Assembly: GCF_024362695.1 (NCBI RefSeq)
Contig: NC_065408.1
Location: forward strand, 14,880,001 to 14,944,000
From: Pectinophora gossypiella
Lineage: Eukaryota > Arthropoda > Insecta > Lepidoptera > Gelechiidae
Reading direction: 5' to 3'
Length of the DNA stretch: 64,000 nt
The notes under the pieces were generated by a model that ran no database searches, was not told the DNA's origin, and worked only from the letters and a program-made list of their open reading frames with translations. Position 1 is the stretch's first letter, and the number at the start of each line of letters is the position of its first letter. The translations under genes were made by a program, and so were the position numbers. Below, one piece after another: positions 21,120 through 32,976 of this stretch.

Positions 21120-22070
21120 TTATTGATGAAACTGAGGAAAAAAAATTGAGGTTGCGTAAAAAGCATCTCATTTGACTAAGTTGTCCTCTTGCCTATTATT
21201 ACCTAGAAATGAAATGTACCTAAATGTCCTTTCCAATCCGATAGGAATAATTTAGCACCAAGCAGTTCAAAATCAAAATCTTCAAAACGAATATTACAAC
21301 ATAGATTTGTAATCCTTTTTTATTACCGTCTTCAAAAAAGGAGGAGGTTCTCAATTTGACCGTATATTCTTTTTTCTTGATTTAAATTAAGAATGAACTC
21401 CAAAATGTAAGCAACCAGAACGTTCATTTTGTAAAAAGAAAAATAATAAGAAATAAGGTTCACACCGTTACCGTTGAAATATTTATTTAAATTATTAATT
21501 AATATTTCTTTTTATATAATATTATTTGACTTTAAATTATTTATTTAAATAAATTAAATTAAACTTTATTTCGGAATATTATACATCCATAATGTTTAGT
21601 AAGGGACTTATACTATGTTAGTAAGCACATATTAAATTAACATTAGAAAACCTAGTGCGAGACATGGATGTCAATCCAATGCCTCACAATGGGATGGATG
21701 GAATGGGATGGGATGGGTTATTAAGTTTTCATCCCCACGCCGTTACAGATTACGGGTATGAGTCTACGTGTATACCTACCTAAACTAAAAGTAGGTAAGC
21801 TACATTTTCAGACAAGAAAAACAGAATTGGCAACGAGTCCCCTAGATTGTTGGCAGAGATAATACTATCGATCGGTCCATTGAGTCTGTTCATTCACTAC
21901 CACCCCTTCAGGTCTGACTACGACAAACAACCACCTTAGACCTACATTCTAATATCTAGCCAAGTTGTCGCCATTCATCTTCTATCTATTGCATAAAACA
22001 ACATAGAGTCAAAATTTAAAAACAAAAAACTGAATCTCAATCAAAATCTGGCGCGAAGTGTGCTCATCAC
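21120..22070. other. Intronic stretch without gene
   Basis: A short GGGATGGATGGAATGGGATGG run lies near 21690-21715. Otherwise it is AT-rich DNA with no recognisable coding or mobile sequence. Confidence 0.4.
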
Positions 22071-22073
22071 TAA

Positions 22074-22290
22074 TTTAAGAGCCACGCTCTTGTAGGTGTA
22101 GCATTCTCCATTCCTTCACTTCCTTATAAGACACGACGTTCGCCTTCTGTTTAATCTGTTCCATGTAAGCTCTTCTTGGTCTTCCCCTTCCTCTCTTCCC
22201 TTGTAGCTTACCTTCTATGATGTTTTTAATAAATTCGTCGTGTATAATTAAGTGTCCAGTCATCTTTAAGTTCGAGAGAAGTGTGCTATA
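22074..22290 (-). mobile_element. RTE-like LINE ORF C-terminus (second type)
   Basis: The minus strand encodes MTGHLIIHDEFIKNIIEGK, then GKRGRGRPRRAYMEQI, VVSYKEVKEW and HLQERGS with a stop. This is the C-terminal tail of an endonuclease/reverse transcriptase ORF. The same tail occurs on + at 27880-27945 and 42595-42690, and on - at 23360-23400, 48922-49029 and 55880-56045. Confidence 0.75.
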
Positions 22291-22557
22291 CACCTCTAAC
22301 CACCCCTTCGGAGATAGAGGCGTGATGTTAAGTTATAACATCTACAACAGGGTTTTTGAAACTTTTAAGATAAAGGAACACCCACTGATCATTTATATAT
22401 AACCCCATATAAAATAAAAATTACTGTTAATTAAATCATACATACATCACATTCATTTTATAAGACATCTATGGGTAGTCAGTGGTACATCCATCGCAAT
22501 ATGAACTAAGTACCCACACCTCACCGAAATATCTGCTAAGGTTGGTCATTGATCTGG

Positions 22558-22885
22558 CCAACATACATAAACTCACGCCTATTTCCCACCGGTAAGCATA
22601 GTCTACGGAATTCCATTTGCTTCGATCCTGTCACACTTCTCTTGCTTCCTTCACATTCATCAATAGTTTCATACACGCACGCCGGTTCAGTGTAGATCGT
22701 ACTGAACCTTTTCTAATGACATCTGCAATTTAGTCAATATACGTCCTTCTAGGTCTTCCTCTGCCAGCCCTACCACCAACCTTCGCTTTATATACTGCTT
22801 TCGTAATTCTATTATCATTCATCCGCTCTACGTGTCCAAACCAACTTAACATTCCCTTCTCAATCTTAGTCACTATATCTACTAC
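22558..22885 (-). mobile_element. RTE-like LINE ORF 3' fragment
   Basis: This is the longest version of the NVEEA/CQDR tail in the window; reading the minus strand gives the RMND, AVYKAKVGGRAGRGRPRRTY and AYP motifs with a few lesions. It starts only ~270 bp from the other LINE tail at 22074, in the same orientation. Confidence 0.7.
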
Positions 22886-22939
22886 TATTACTGTTATTTC
22901 AATGAGAGCAAAAATTTATTAGAAATATAAAAACAAATC

Positions 22940-23098
22940 ATGCTTCGGAGGGCACGTTGAGCCGGTGGTCCCGGCTATTAGCCGTTAAAACACCTCCCGC
23001 AGTGGAGCAGCGTGGTGGAGTATGCTTCGTACCCCCTCCGGTTGTTTGAGGGGAGCCCCGTGCCCAGCAGTAGGACGTATATAGGCTGTTTATGTTAT
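22940..23098 (+). mobile_element. SINE-B tail fragment
   Basis: TGCTTCGGAGGGCACGTTGA, GGAGCAGCGTGGTGGAGTATG and GTAGGACGTATATAGGCTG are present, ending in TATGTTATGTATG. Confidence 0.75.
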
Positions 23099-23684
23099 GT
23101 ATGTTGGGTTATGAAGTCAAACACTTTATTAAAAGAACACGACATTCAATACAGTTCAATATAATTAACTTTTTTAATTGAAACATGATGTCACACATTC
23201 CATCATTATATTGTAATTAAGCAACTAATTGACGTAGGTAATAGAATGTTTCCATAAATTGACAGCCCGTTTCTTTCATACATAATGCAATGTGTGCGTA
23301 CATAATACGTGATGGTGAGTTTTCAACAAGTTACCAATCAAGGTTTCCGTCATCATCACTAATTTAAGTGCCACCCTCTTGTCGGTGTAGCATTCTTCAT
23401 GCTACTTATTGCGCGTAAATCGGTAAAGGGGCCTAAACTTGTTTGATTGTCTTATTTACTCACTAACATAGATACTAAGTTTGTGTAACTACTAACATCT
23501 TATGGACAATCTTAGTCTGAAATATATATATTTTTTTTATATATTTTTATATATTTTTTGTTTTATTAGAGAAAAATAGGGCAGTGGTTTCCCTGTTGCC
23601 GACAATTTGTTATAAAACTTAATTAAATTACCATCTTACTTCATATTTATGTACAAGCTTGATATGTATTTTGCAAATTTTGTA

Positions 23685-23773
23685 TCGGGTGAGAGCCCTC
23701 AGCGCTCCCCATTTGTCCGGCCAAGTAGTTAATACCATTTGCGGCAAACCTACAATAAATCACGTCAAAAAAG
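23685..23773 (+). mobile_element. Z 3' end, truncated
   Basis: GTATCGGGTGAGAGCCCTCAG to AATCACGTCAAAAAA; only the last ~90 bp are present. Confidence 0.7.
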
Positions 23774-23805
23774 AGGTATTTTTTTGAAGTTTTATTTAAC
23801 AAAAA

Positions 23806-24046
23806 GTCATCATCATCACCAGCCCATTAACGTCCCCACTGCTTGGGCACGGGCCTTCCCTATGGATGGATAGGGAGATCGGGCCATAAACCACCACGCG
23901 GACCCAGTGCGGATTGGTGGTTATTAACGACTGCTAATGCAGCTGGGACCAACGGCTTAACGTGCCTTCCGAAGCACGGAGGAGCTCGAGATGAAAACTT
24001 TTTTTTTGTGGTCACCCATCCTATGACCGGCCTTTGCGAAAGTTGC
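23806..24046 (-). mobile_element. SINE-C, 5' truncated, 10-bp target-site duplication
   Basis: TTAACAAAAA occurs at 23796-23805 and 24047-24056. The tRNA-like head is missing and the copy begins within the 5S-like GAAGTTAAGC box. The tail is intact. Confidence 0.8.
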
Positions 24047-24734
24047 TTAACAAAAAAAATTATTTACAGACAAATAACATAACCTAAAAAATCCCCTGTT
24101 GGGATGTAGAGCTCGAATAACAGATCTCTACTCGCGATCTTTTGCAGCCCCTGTAGCTTGCTCGCATGACAAAATTATAAAAATCAAATAAAAATATAAA
24201 CATTAGGTACGAAGAAAAGAAACTAATCTAATCTATTCGAACAGACCACCTCTGATCGTACCTGATGTAAGTTTGGTTATAAACGTAATTTTTCCACATA
24301 CAAAACATTCTCAAATTTCTTTTCATCTTCATCAATATTATTCAAAACAGAGACACTGAATAAGGCAGTATGTCGTCAGCAGACATTACATAACAGATAC
24401 TTTGTCGGGGCACTTTCGTATTCCATTATCGAGGTCAGACGGTCAATAGGGCTCTGACATTTGGGAAACGTATCTTATTTCGTTTTTATACCAACATTGA
24501 AATAAATAAAATCTTTATTAATATTATTCTTTGTATGATAATGAAATAGGGGAGCGAGTGTGAATTCTACGGCTTTATCATTGAATTGCAACTTTGTTAA
24601 ATCTTTGTGATAGGTCTGTTCGATGTATATTATGGAGCGTTATGCTAGCTTTATTTAATACTCTTACGTTTTTTTCTTTTTAGTTGGCTTCAGCTATCAT
24701 TTATTCCATTTTTCATGCACGTTTGGGTCATATA

Positions 24735-24885
24735 TAATTGATATTATGTGGTTGCCAAGAATTGTGCCCGGTTAATGGCAATAGGCTCGCCCCCTACATG
24801 GGACTTAAACATAGCTATCGGGGACTGGGTGTTACTATAATACACCACTGCCTACCCTTTCGGGAATACAGGCGTGATGCCTCGT
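24735..24885. repeat. Dispersed repeat with CCCATGTA and CCTACCCCTTCGGG motifs
   Basis: GTGGTTGCCAAGAATTGTGC, GCAATAGGCTCGCCCCCTACATGGGACTTAAAC and CCACTGCCTACCCTTTCGGGAATACAGGCGTGATG recur, in either orientation and as pieces, at 10055, 13994, 22290, 29408, 41530, 52553, 59790 and 60415. The family was not identified. Confidence 0.5.
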
Positions 24886-25839
24886 TATTTTACAAAACAT
24901 TTACACGTTCTGTGCGCTCAGGAAAGAACAAAATACCTAAAATCGAAAATTTACTTTGCCGTTTTTTTACAGAAATGGAATCAGTAAATGATACTCCGTA
25001 GTCTAGTTTTCTTTTAAAGGTTTTTTTTTAGGTTTTTTTGGAAAAAAGAATCACCTGGTATATTGGTTATATCTACTAAATCGCTAATCATCTCGGATAT
25101 TTATATATCTCGGATATATATTAGATCATTGGGTTGTACACTTCGGTATAAAATATAAAGCACTAGCTTTTCGCCTGCGACTCCCTCCGCGTTTTTTCTC
25201 ACTCCAGGGGTGACTTCTGGAATAGAAACTCAAAATCAAATCAAAAATGTTTTTATTATCAGAAATAATATAAAAAGAAAGAAGGCATAATGTTTGAGGT
25301 AGGGTACAATAATTATAAGTTTTACAAACTTTAAGTACTATGCAGAACGGTGGTTGCCCCAATCGCCGTTCAACACGCCCTATCTATGGAGTAATGGCGA
25401 TCACTCCACCGAAAAGAGCGCAGCTCTTAAATAAAGAGAGAGAAGTACTATGTTTTCTGTGGATGTCAAACTATTTCCATACCAAATTTCATATTTTTCG
25501 GTTCAGCAGTTTAAGTGCGGAAAGCCAATTGACGGATACAGTTACTTTCGCTTTTATAATATTAGCACATATCGATATGGATGTCAGGTAGCGAACGTGA
25601 CGTGACATAATCTCACAAATTATTACCGGTTGTTTCCTATAGAATGTTCTAGCATTTTTATTTGACCAAATTGACGTTTGTTTGAGGCCAAGGATCGATT
25701 TGTTATTGATTTCGTAAACGTACATATTTATAAAGTAATTCAAAGATTGACGTGTGCAAATACGAATAAGTGGAATAGCGAGAAATAAATACGTTGCTAC
25801 TCTAGTTTTAAGATTCATGACGGGTTACCCACTACCAAA

Positions 25840-26045
25840 TCCCGGGCATCTCATACAAAAAAAACCTCGTTTTACACAGATACTACACATTGACTTTATC
25901 GTACACGTCAATGTGAGTGTGACGTCTGACGCCCATAATTACGATTGAAGACTAAACTAAAACCGAGGGGGGGGGGGGGGTAGATAAACCTAGCTCAGCC
26001 GCTGGTGGGGAGAGGAGAGTTGTCGTTCTATTCGAAGTGTTATTC
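25840..26045 (+). repeat. Repeat R copy with 16-bp-plus poly(G)
   Basis: CATACAAAAAAAACCTCGTTTTACAC, ACTACACATTGAC and CGTACACGTCAATGTG lead into a long G run near 25963-25981, then TAGATAAACCTAGCTCAG as in the 4.1-kb copy. Confidence 0.65.
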
Positions 26046-26204
26046 CTTATTCTATACCAGTGCTAAGTGGCAGACTAATACATTCTAAAAGTATGTTCTA
26101 CTATATTAATAAGGCTATAAGTCATTCAACTTTGAATACTAATGGCTTCATCTAAGTGAACATAATGCTTATGAAGCGCCCCAAAATCGCTTATAAATGA
26201 CTAG

Positions 26205-26360
26205 GATAATTAAACATCAATCTCATTTTTCTTTTTGACCGATTTATGAATTTGAATTAAGAGTTACATAATAAAGAGTACGATGTTTGGCCACGTTTAT
26301 TGATGACGTTATGCTTGTGAGATACAAATTCCATAGAAATGTCTCGTTTTAACGTTTCAT
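26205..26360 (-). repeat. Dispersed repeat M, reverse fragment
   Basis: CATCAATCTCATTTTTCTTTTTGACC, TGATGACGTTATGC and GTTTTAACGTTTCATAA follow the order of family M read on the minus strand. Confidence 0.5.
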
Positions 26361-26738
26361 AAATACATATCTTATTTTACTACTTTGTTCTGTTGCCTAT
26401 TTATCATGTTTATCTCAGTCAAACGAAATTGCCTACTTTTTAATATATCATGGTTGTGTCTGTCATTAAATCTGCTCCTAAACAGCTTAATCAAACTTAC
26501 AAACAAACAAAACACAAACAAAAGCTTAGCTTGGCTCATAGCTGCGTTTCACTGCCTCCCCTCATCAATCGGACTAACTGCAAGTCTTCACAGTTTTTCA
26601 TCCTCTTAAGTTGTCACGAAACTGGTTGGAGGTTGATCGATGGCACTTACAGGACAATTTTTTAGCTTTGACAATCCATTTGGTCATCTCTTGAGCTACA
26701 CACATACATAAATATATTACAACTATAATTTATATACC

Positions 26739-26769
<31 letters not shown>

Positions 26770-27057
26770 TCCCTCACATAAGCTCTCTACGTATATACTA
26801 ACTTAAATACTCCTAGATGAAAAAATGTACCTACCTATTTTTAAAACTACACTCGCATCTGAGTTATTATCTAAGAGCTGTTTCTGAGTGGTGGAGACCA
26901 GGTCCCCCAAAACACAGGTTCTTCCTAGTTTGGGTTCCTGTCTCCCTCATAAGTCCTTACATATACGTAATGTAAAATAATGTAAACTGTTGTAAGGGAG
27001 AAATATAAACTATTTTTTATAATTCGTACTGGTGTGAACAGAAATATAAGCCGCTCA
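26361..27057. other. Intronic stretch without gene; (CA)n microsatellite
   Basis: A CA dinucleotide run lies at about 26748-26769. The overlapping short ORFs near 26385-26665 show no family resemblance. Nothing else was recognised. Confidence 0.45.
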
Positions 27058-27177
27058 CAACTATATTTCCAATTGGACTAGACAGAGCCTACCTACATCC
27101 ATCGCAAGATGAACTAAGTACCCAAGCTTCACCTGACCTTTATATTAGACCAACGTGCTTTCTGTCCAAGTCGGTAA

Positions 27178-27362
27178 TTCAAATTCAAAAATATCTTTAT
27201 TCAGTAGGTAACATAGTTACACTTTGAATCGTCAATTTTTACATAACGAACGTCTCATCCGCCTAAAACAACTGCAGCTTCTCACAACCTGTATAGCCGG
27301 GGAAAAGAAGCTGCAAGAAAAACCTCGGCACAGGGCCCTAGACGTTCTTTAAAAAAAAAAGT
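27178..27362 (-). mobile_element. LINE 3' untranslated end, reverse
   Basis: TTCAAATTCAAAAATATCTTTATTCAGTAGG begins the reverse 3' end; GTATAGCCGGGGAAAAGAAG and CTCGGCACAGGGCCCTAGAC follow. The same sequence in the opposite orientation is at 29585-29790. Confidence 0.7.
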
Positions 27363-27659
27363 AACACACAGGACCACGGTCATTACATTCTGAGACAGAT
27401 ACGTAAAATCAACAACTCAGATTTTATGTTGCTTACTTATGAAGTAAATATGTAATTCTAAGCATAATACAGTAAGTGGCTATATGTGTAAACAACATAT
27501 TGTCACACACGGGTTAATGGGAAGTGGTAGTGGACTGCAAGATTGTGAACTAACATCCGTAGGTATATGGAAATGTTAATATATAAAACTCACAAAACCA
27601 ACGATTATGTGTGCTATGACATAGCTAGGCATAGATAGATGAATGGCTGTGTACGACAA

Positions 27660-27945
27660 CACAACGACAAGACACAACGACGGCACTGAAGGGGCAAGTC
27701 ACAGGCACTGTAACCTGGAACCTGACAGAGGGCAGCAGTAACTGTCAGGCGGAGGACAGGAGTCCCAGTATGGCTTTGTAATAGACTACTCTGGGCGCCA
27801 TCCCACTTGCGTCAGACAGAGTACTGCGGGGCGGAAGGCAAAAGGGAAACTACTGCCCTATATTTCCCTAAAAAAGTAGCATGAAGAGGAGGTTAAATGC
27901 TACACCGACAAGAGCGTGGCTCTTAAATTGATGATGATGATGTAC
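27660..27945 (+). mobile_element. LINE 3' fragment with TGATGATG tail
   Basis: The last part is ATGCTACACCGACAAGAGCGTGGCTCTTAAATTGATGATGATGATG, as at 42.65 kb. The upstream ~200 bp (GGACAGGAGTCCCAGTATGG...GGGGCGGAAGGC) is presumably untranslated LINE sequence, because the protein tail seen at 42.6 kb is not continuous here. Confidence 0.55.
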
Positions 27946-28348
27946 GACAATAGAGAATTAAACATTAAAAACGATTTTATTCTTATCGTCTTATGCCATT
28001 AATTCGTTAGTTAGTTTAGTACGATGTAGGTTCTTTATGGCGACTCGTGGGTGGGTTTATTACCTAGATATTATCTAGTTTATTTTTTCACATTCTAAAG
28101 ACGACTTTCAGCCTTTATCAAACGCTTATTCTAAGAAAATCCTCTTGCTTCTCTCGTGAAAATATCTCGTGAAACCAATTCTCGTAATAGATAGATCAAT
28201 ATTATGATAATTTATGTCTCTGTGCATAAAGTGGCTTTACGTCAGTATTGTATTGTGCGTAAATGTAGATGCTTTGTAAACGTAACCTTAGTTAGGTTAT
28301 TCCCATAAAGTGGACATTAAACATTTAATATGGCTGAGTAATGTAAAC

Positions 28349-28509
28349 AGGGAGGTTAAAAAGGCTACATCGAAGCAATTCATCTGAAAAACAATATTGC
28401 AATTTGACATTTGCGCATATAAAAGTAAGTGCGCAGTGCAAACAAATGTCAAGTAACAATATTGCTTTTTTTAGATAAATTGTATCGGTGTGGCCTTTTT
28501 AACCCCCTT
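28349..28509. mobile_element. Foldback MITE-Q copy 2
   Basis: AGGGAGGTTAAAAAGGCTAC pairs with GTGGCCTTTTTAACCCCCTT, and CAATATTGCAATTTGACATTTG with CAAATGTCAAGTAACAATATTG. The loop contains GCGCATATAAAAGTAAGTGCGC. It is related to 11431-11537 but has a longer centre. Confidence 0.8.
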
Positions 28510-29259
28510 GATTCACTTACTTTGTAAGGAACATTTAGTAAGGTGAAATGTCTTAGTGAATAAAAAAATGTTCAGTCCAAAGCATTTGAGAAAATACTAA
28601 GGTTTCCACAATGCAAAGTTCAAGAGATCACTGAATATAGGATGACGGAAGCTACTGACGCGAACGAATCTTATCTGTTGCACTTTCTTGTCATTTCTTC
28701 TGCACACTCTCAACAACGCACACCCGCACCACCTTCAACAAGTTTATCACGATAATTACATTGAATAAATGTTTGATTCTGATCTATAAACGGTTCCCTC
28801 ATCGTACATTCCTACTCAGATATTATTTCCCCTTATCCTGTTTTACATTCCACAGTATTTATTGTCACCCATCAACGACTTTAACCAGATCGTCATTCAG
28901 CCGTGTCGAAGATCTTGTTCCGTATCCAACAATTTGAAATTTTCGGCTCTTATTTCCAAACGTATTATTATTATCGACGTATCAGTGTGTTCCTTACATT
29001 TTGATAACATACCCCACGAAATTAACATAGAATAACGCCCGTATCCCCAAAGAGGTAGGTAGGTGCATACGAACGAATCTCATATTAACTATGACATTGT
29101 ATTGATTTATTGTCATTTTATTTCAATTTAGTATCTTCTATGTTGACATTCTCTTGTTATAATTTTCATAATTATGTTGTTACCGTTTTATATTGTGTCT
29201 AAACGTGTTGTACAACTAAATCTGAAGTAAATGAATATAATCTAATCTAGAGGTGTATA

Positions 29260-29407
29260 GTACAGTCATGAGCAATATGATGTACCCACTTTAGGACTCT
29301 GTCGCACTAACATGTTTGACATTTAGTGGGACTTACAGTACAATTTGTCAAAAAAGTTAATGTGACATGGTACCAAAGTGTATACATATTAATGCTCGTG
29401 ACCGTAC
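29260..29407. mobile_element. MITE-E copy 3
   Basis: This copy is close to the one at 557 over its full length, from GTACAGTCATGAGCAATATG to GCTCGTGACCGTAC. The short ORFs predicted on both strands here are by-products of the repeat. Confidence 0.75.
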
Positions 29408-29584
29408 ATACACCCACTCCTCGCCAACTATGTTTAAGTCCCATGTTATTACAGGCGAGCCTATTACTGTTAAACGGGCACAAATCCTGGAAAACTCGCG
29501 ATATCAATTATCTATGATCTAAACTTGAAATCAATCTCACAAAGTCGGATTCAAACCCGTGTCACTAATATATAAGTCAAGCGT

Positions 29585-29790
29585 TATTTTATTTTATTTT
29601 TTTAAAGAACGTCTAGGGCCCTGTGCCGAGGTTTTTCTTGCAGCTTCTTTTCCCCGGCTATACAAGTTGTGAGAAGCTGCAGTAGTTTTAGGCGGATGAG
29701 ACGTTCGTTATGTAAAATTGACGATTCAAAGTGTAACTATGTTACCTATTGAATAAAGATATTTTTGAATTTGAATTTGAATTTTGCGTT
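29585..29790 (+). mobile_element. LINE 3' untranslated end, forward
   Basis: GAACGTCTAGGGCCCTGTGCC to ...GAATAAAGATATTTTTGAATTTGAATTTG. It forms an inverted pair with 27178-27362. Confidence 0.7.
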
Positions 29791-30119
29791 CTCCGAATCA
29801 GGGCTGTCACGGATTCCACGAAATTGGTTATTTAATTATTATCCGGGCAGGCTTTTAGCACCAATCAATCAAAAGCAGACATAATTCCGACAATCACCAC
29901 TGGAATTATTCAGCGGGGTAAAGCGAAATGTCAAATTAAACGAACCCCGCCGCTCAGCCTATGGAAGAACAATGCTGAACTCATTAATCGGTTTACAGCG
30001 TCGGAAATTACCAGGAAATTTAGGGTTTCTTACTTTTATTATGTCACTGTAATTGTCTGCTAAATGTTTTTTTTTCTACTGTTTTGTTAAGTTTATTCAT
30101 GGTTAGATGGTCATGGTCA

Positions 30120-30410
30120 CTTTGAGGTCGCAGCCCAGGGTTCGATTCCTAGTGGGGACATATCACAAAAAATACTTTGTGGTCCCTAGTTTGGTTAGGG
30201 CATTACAGGCTGATCACCTGATTGTCCAAAAGTAAAATGATCCGTGCTTCGGAAGGCACGTTAAGCCGTTGATCTCAGTTACAACTTGCTGATGTAAGTT
30301 AGTAGTCGTTACATGAGCCATGTCAGGGGCCTTTGGCGGCTCAATAGTAACCCTCACACCAGAGTTGATAAGGTTGGTAATCCACCTCACTATCCACACG
30401 ATAGAAGAAG
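30120..30410 (+). mobile_element. SINE-A, head truncated
   Basis: Begins just before the B box (GGGTTCGATTCCTAG) and runs through CGTGCTTCGGAAGGCACGTT to the CACACGATAGAAGAAG tail. Confidence 0.8.
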
Positions 30411-30889
30411 TCTAGTAGATTTGGAAGGTTAGGTAACAATAGTCATGTATTAGTAACTATTCATATATGTTATTGAACCAATAAAAAACTCAATTTATCT
30501 CGCTCCTCGCCGAGATTGGAATATAAAGCGGGATTATTAGAATCTAGATTCAGCCTGCCTCGGGTAGGGATCTAGAAGTTTATCAGTTTAGGAGGGTCCG
30601 CCGAGAAAGTTTTACTACTGAACATATTACTCAATTACCCTTCTCTTTTTTCATTTCGTAGTCCAGAAAACTGCGACCAACGTCGATTCTCTTGCTAGTA
30701 TTCTTATCTAAAGACAGTTATGGTTTATATTGGCAATTTATGATATTTATATTTTAAAGTCTCGATACTTATTTACGTAACAAATGGTTAAAGATATTAT
30801 GAATCCAAATCGATTAGAAAATACAAATCAAATTTAAAGTTAAGTATCTAAGTTTATGTAAGACCTCGGGCGCTCCATGCTAAAATTTC

Positions 30890-31060
30890 ATTCTTACCCT
30901 GTCACCTAAGTAAGAGCAAGTGAGACACAGTCCGTGCTCGCACCCTCTCACTCTTTAGCGGCTTGCAGCCATTTAAGGCTAACGTAAGACCCAGACGGGG
31001 TGAGGTCTGCGCTCGTTAGGAAATGGTGCGGGGCGAAGAGTTACCGTTCTATACGTAGTC
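30890..31060 (+). repeat. Dispersed repeat S, copy 2
   Basis: TTACCCTGTCACCTAAGTAAG..., GCGGCTTGCAGCCATTTAAG and GGCGAAGAGTTACCGTTCTAT parallel the copy at 18297. Confidence 0.6.
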
Positions 31061-31556
31061 TTCTCTTTTCTATGCCTTCGATAGGACTGGACCCTCATTT
31101 GTCCCACCAAATACGTGCTTCAGTGCTTGGCTCGTGAGCCAGATATTGATTCAGTTTACAGAAGCGAAACGGTCACGGCCAATGTCGAGTGGACTCCACC
31201 ACGCTAGAGTTTATCTTTGTAAAGTGCTAAGAAAACAAGACTTTATACTGGAGATCACTACAAACTCCTTACCTCAAGAGTTTCATTCGAGTTCGTCCAC
31301 TGAACTTTAACGAACTCAGTTTTTAACAAAGCACTTTAAGTTGGCAAGTTCTTGTTTGTGATAGTTAGGTGTAACTCCACACTTATTTGTAATTTATTTG
31401 CATGTTTGAACACTTGTATCGTCATTCAACATGATCTTCGACTTTACACGTGTTTAAACAGGGACTGATTTATTTAAAGACTTATGTCATTTGTCATTAG
31501 TTGGGACTGTTCAGAATGAATGACAAACATTAACATTATATGATGATGATGTGAGT

Positions 31557-31892
31557 AACGGCCACCGTGGTCCAGTGGTTGAGCGTTGTGCTCACGTTGT
31601 GATCCGGAGGTCCCGGGTTCGAATCCCGGTGGGGACAAATCACCCAAATCACTTTGTGATCCCTAGTTTGGTTAGGACATTACAGGCTGATCACCTGATT
31701 GTCCAAAATTAAGATGATCCGTGCTTCGAAAGGCGCGTTAAGTCGTTGGTCCCGGTTACTACTTACTGATGTAAGTACGTAGACGTTACATGAGCCATGT
31801 CAGGGGCCTATGGCGGCTCAATAATAGCCCTGACACCAGGGTTTATGAGGTTGGTAATCCATCTCACAAACCACACGACAGAAGAAGAAGAA
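31557..31892 (+). mobile_element. SINE-A, full length, 13-bp target-site duplication
   Basis: GATGATGATGTGA flanks it at 31542-31554 and 31893-31905. The head (GGTCCAGTGGTTGAGCG), B box (GGGTTCGAATCCCGG) and a tail ending in repeated GAA are all present, the most complete SINE-A in the window. A small duplication (TCACGTTGTGATCC) lies between the boxes. Confidence 0.9.
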
Positions 31893-31995
31893 GATGATGA
31901 TGTGATCCAGCCGGTATCGGCTACGACTGCTTCAACTCCGACGTTCATATGGTCGCATGTAGCCAATCTTGTCCCAATCTTTCCCAAACATTATT

Positions 31996-32167
31996 CAGGG
32001 TGTTAGTGACATGGTAACGAAAACTTTGAGGGATGATACCGCCATTATTCCGAATTGACATTAAGTGGAATTTTCCGTCGCAAAAGTATGGAACTGAAAA
32101 TAATAAATACTGAAATTTTCATGAATTTTCCGACAGGAAATTCCACTTGATATCAACTCAGAATCAA
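31996..32167. mobile_element. MITE-G copy 1, right end lost
   Basis: The left TIR (CAGGGTGTTAGTGACATGGTAACGAAAAC) and inner arms (AAGTGGAATTTTCCGTCGCAAAAGTATGG / GGAAATTCCACTTGATATCAACTCAG) are present. The outer part of the right TIR is replaced by repeat M sequence at 32168. Confidence 0.75.
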
Positions 32168-32310
32168 AGTAATAAGTCAGACATTTTATCACGTTTTTCT
32201 ATTACGTCACGGTGTGCTTCTACAAGCTCCATCGTAATTTCGTGTTTTGACGTTTAGTAAAAAGCAACTGATTTCACCAGTTGGAAACCAGCCTATTATT
32301 TACTGTCCGA
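32168..32310 (-). repeat. Dispersed repeat M, reverse copy
   Basis: GACATTTTATCACGTTTTTC, TACGTCACGGTGTGC and GTGTTTTGACGTTTAGTAAAAAG mirror 298-440. Confidence 0.6.
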
Positions 32311-32536
32311 CATTACATCGTCCTAATGCTCCACAGTCCTATGTTGATGTTCCTAAACTTTTACTATCGTAATGTGAACTATCCTATAACTCAATAAACC
32401 TAATTTCAATAGAGAGCCTGCTTTATATAAGTAGCGCGGTAACTAAACGATTAATTAGCGAACTGAAATATACGGTTGGAATAGTAATTAATTGAACAGA
32501 GTGGCTGTTGTTTTATAGTATTGTAATGTAATGAAT

Positions 32537-32877
32537 AACAGCCTCCGTGGTCTAGTGGTTAGAGCGTTAGGCTCACGATCTGGAGGTCCGGGTTCGATTC
32601 CCGATGGGGACATTGTCGAAATCACTTTGTGAGACTGTCCTTTGTTTGGTAAGGACTTTTCAGGCTTGAATCACCTGATTGTCCGAAAAAGTAAGATGAT
32701 TCCGTGCTTCGGAGGGCACGTTAAGCCGTCGGTCCCGGCTATTAGCGGTAAAAAAACACCTCCACCAACCCGCAGTGGAGCAGCGTGGTGGAGTATGCTC
32801 CATACCCCCTCCGGTTGATTGAGGGGAGGCCTGTGCCCAGCAGTGGGACGTATATAGGCAGTTTATGTTTTTATGTT
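32537..32877 (+). mobile_element. SINE-B, full length, 12-bp target-site duplication
   Basis: AATGTAATGAAT is at 32525-32536 and 32878-32889. The A box (TGGTCTAGTGGTTAGAGCG), B box (GGGTTCGATTCCCGA) and the GGACGTATATAGGC tail are intact. Confidence 0.9.
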
Positions 32878-32976
32878 AATGTAATGAATGTAAATTGGTA
32901 TTAGTTTGAATTTTCATATTGTGGCTTGGCAACTAACGGTCGAGAAACAGCGGATCTCTAGCATGTTGTGCGATTA

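Noticed and set aside
25340..25591. Cluster of 60-110 aa ORFs at 25.1-25.95 kb
   Set aside because: No domain, no splice-compatible structure and no repeat-independent similarity; ORFs of this length are expected by chance in 64 kb.
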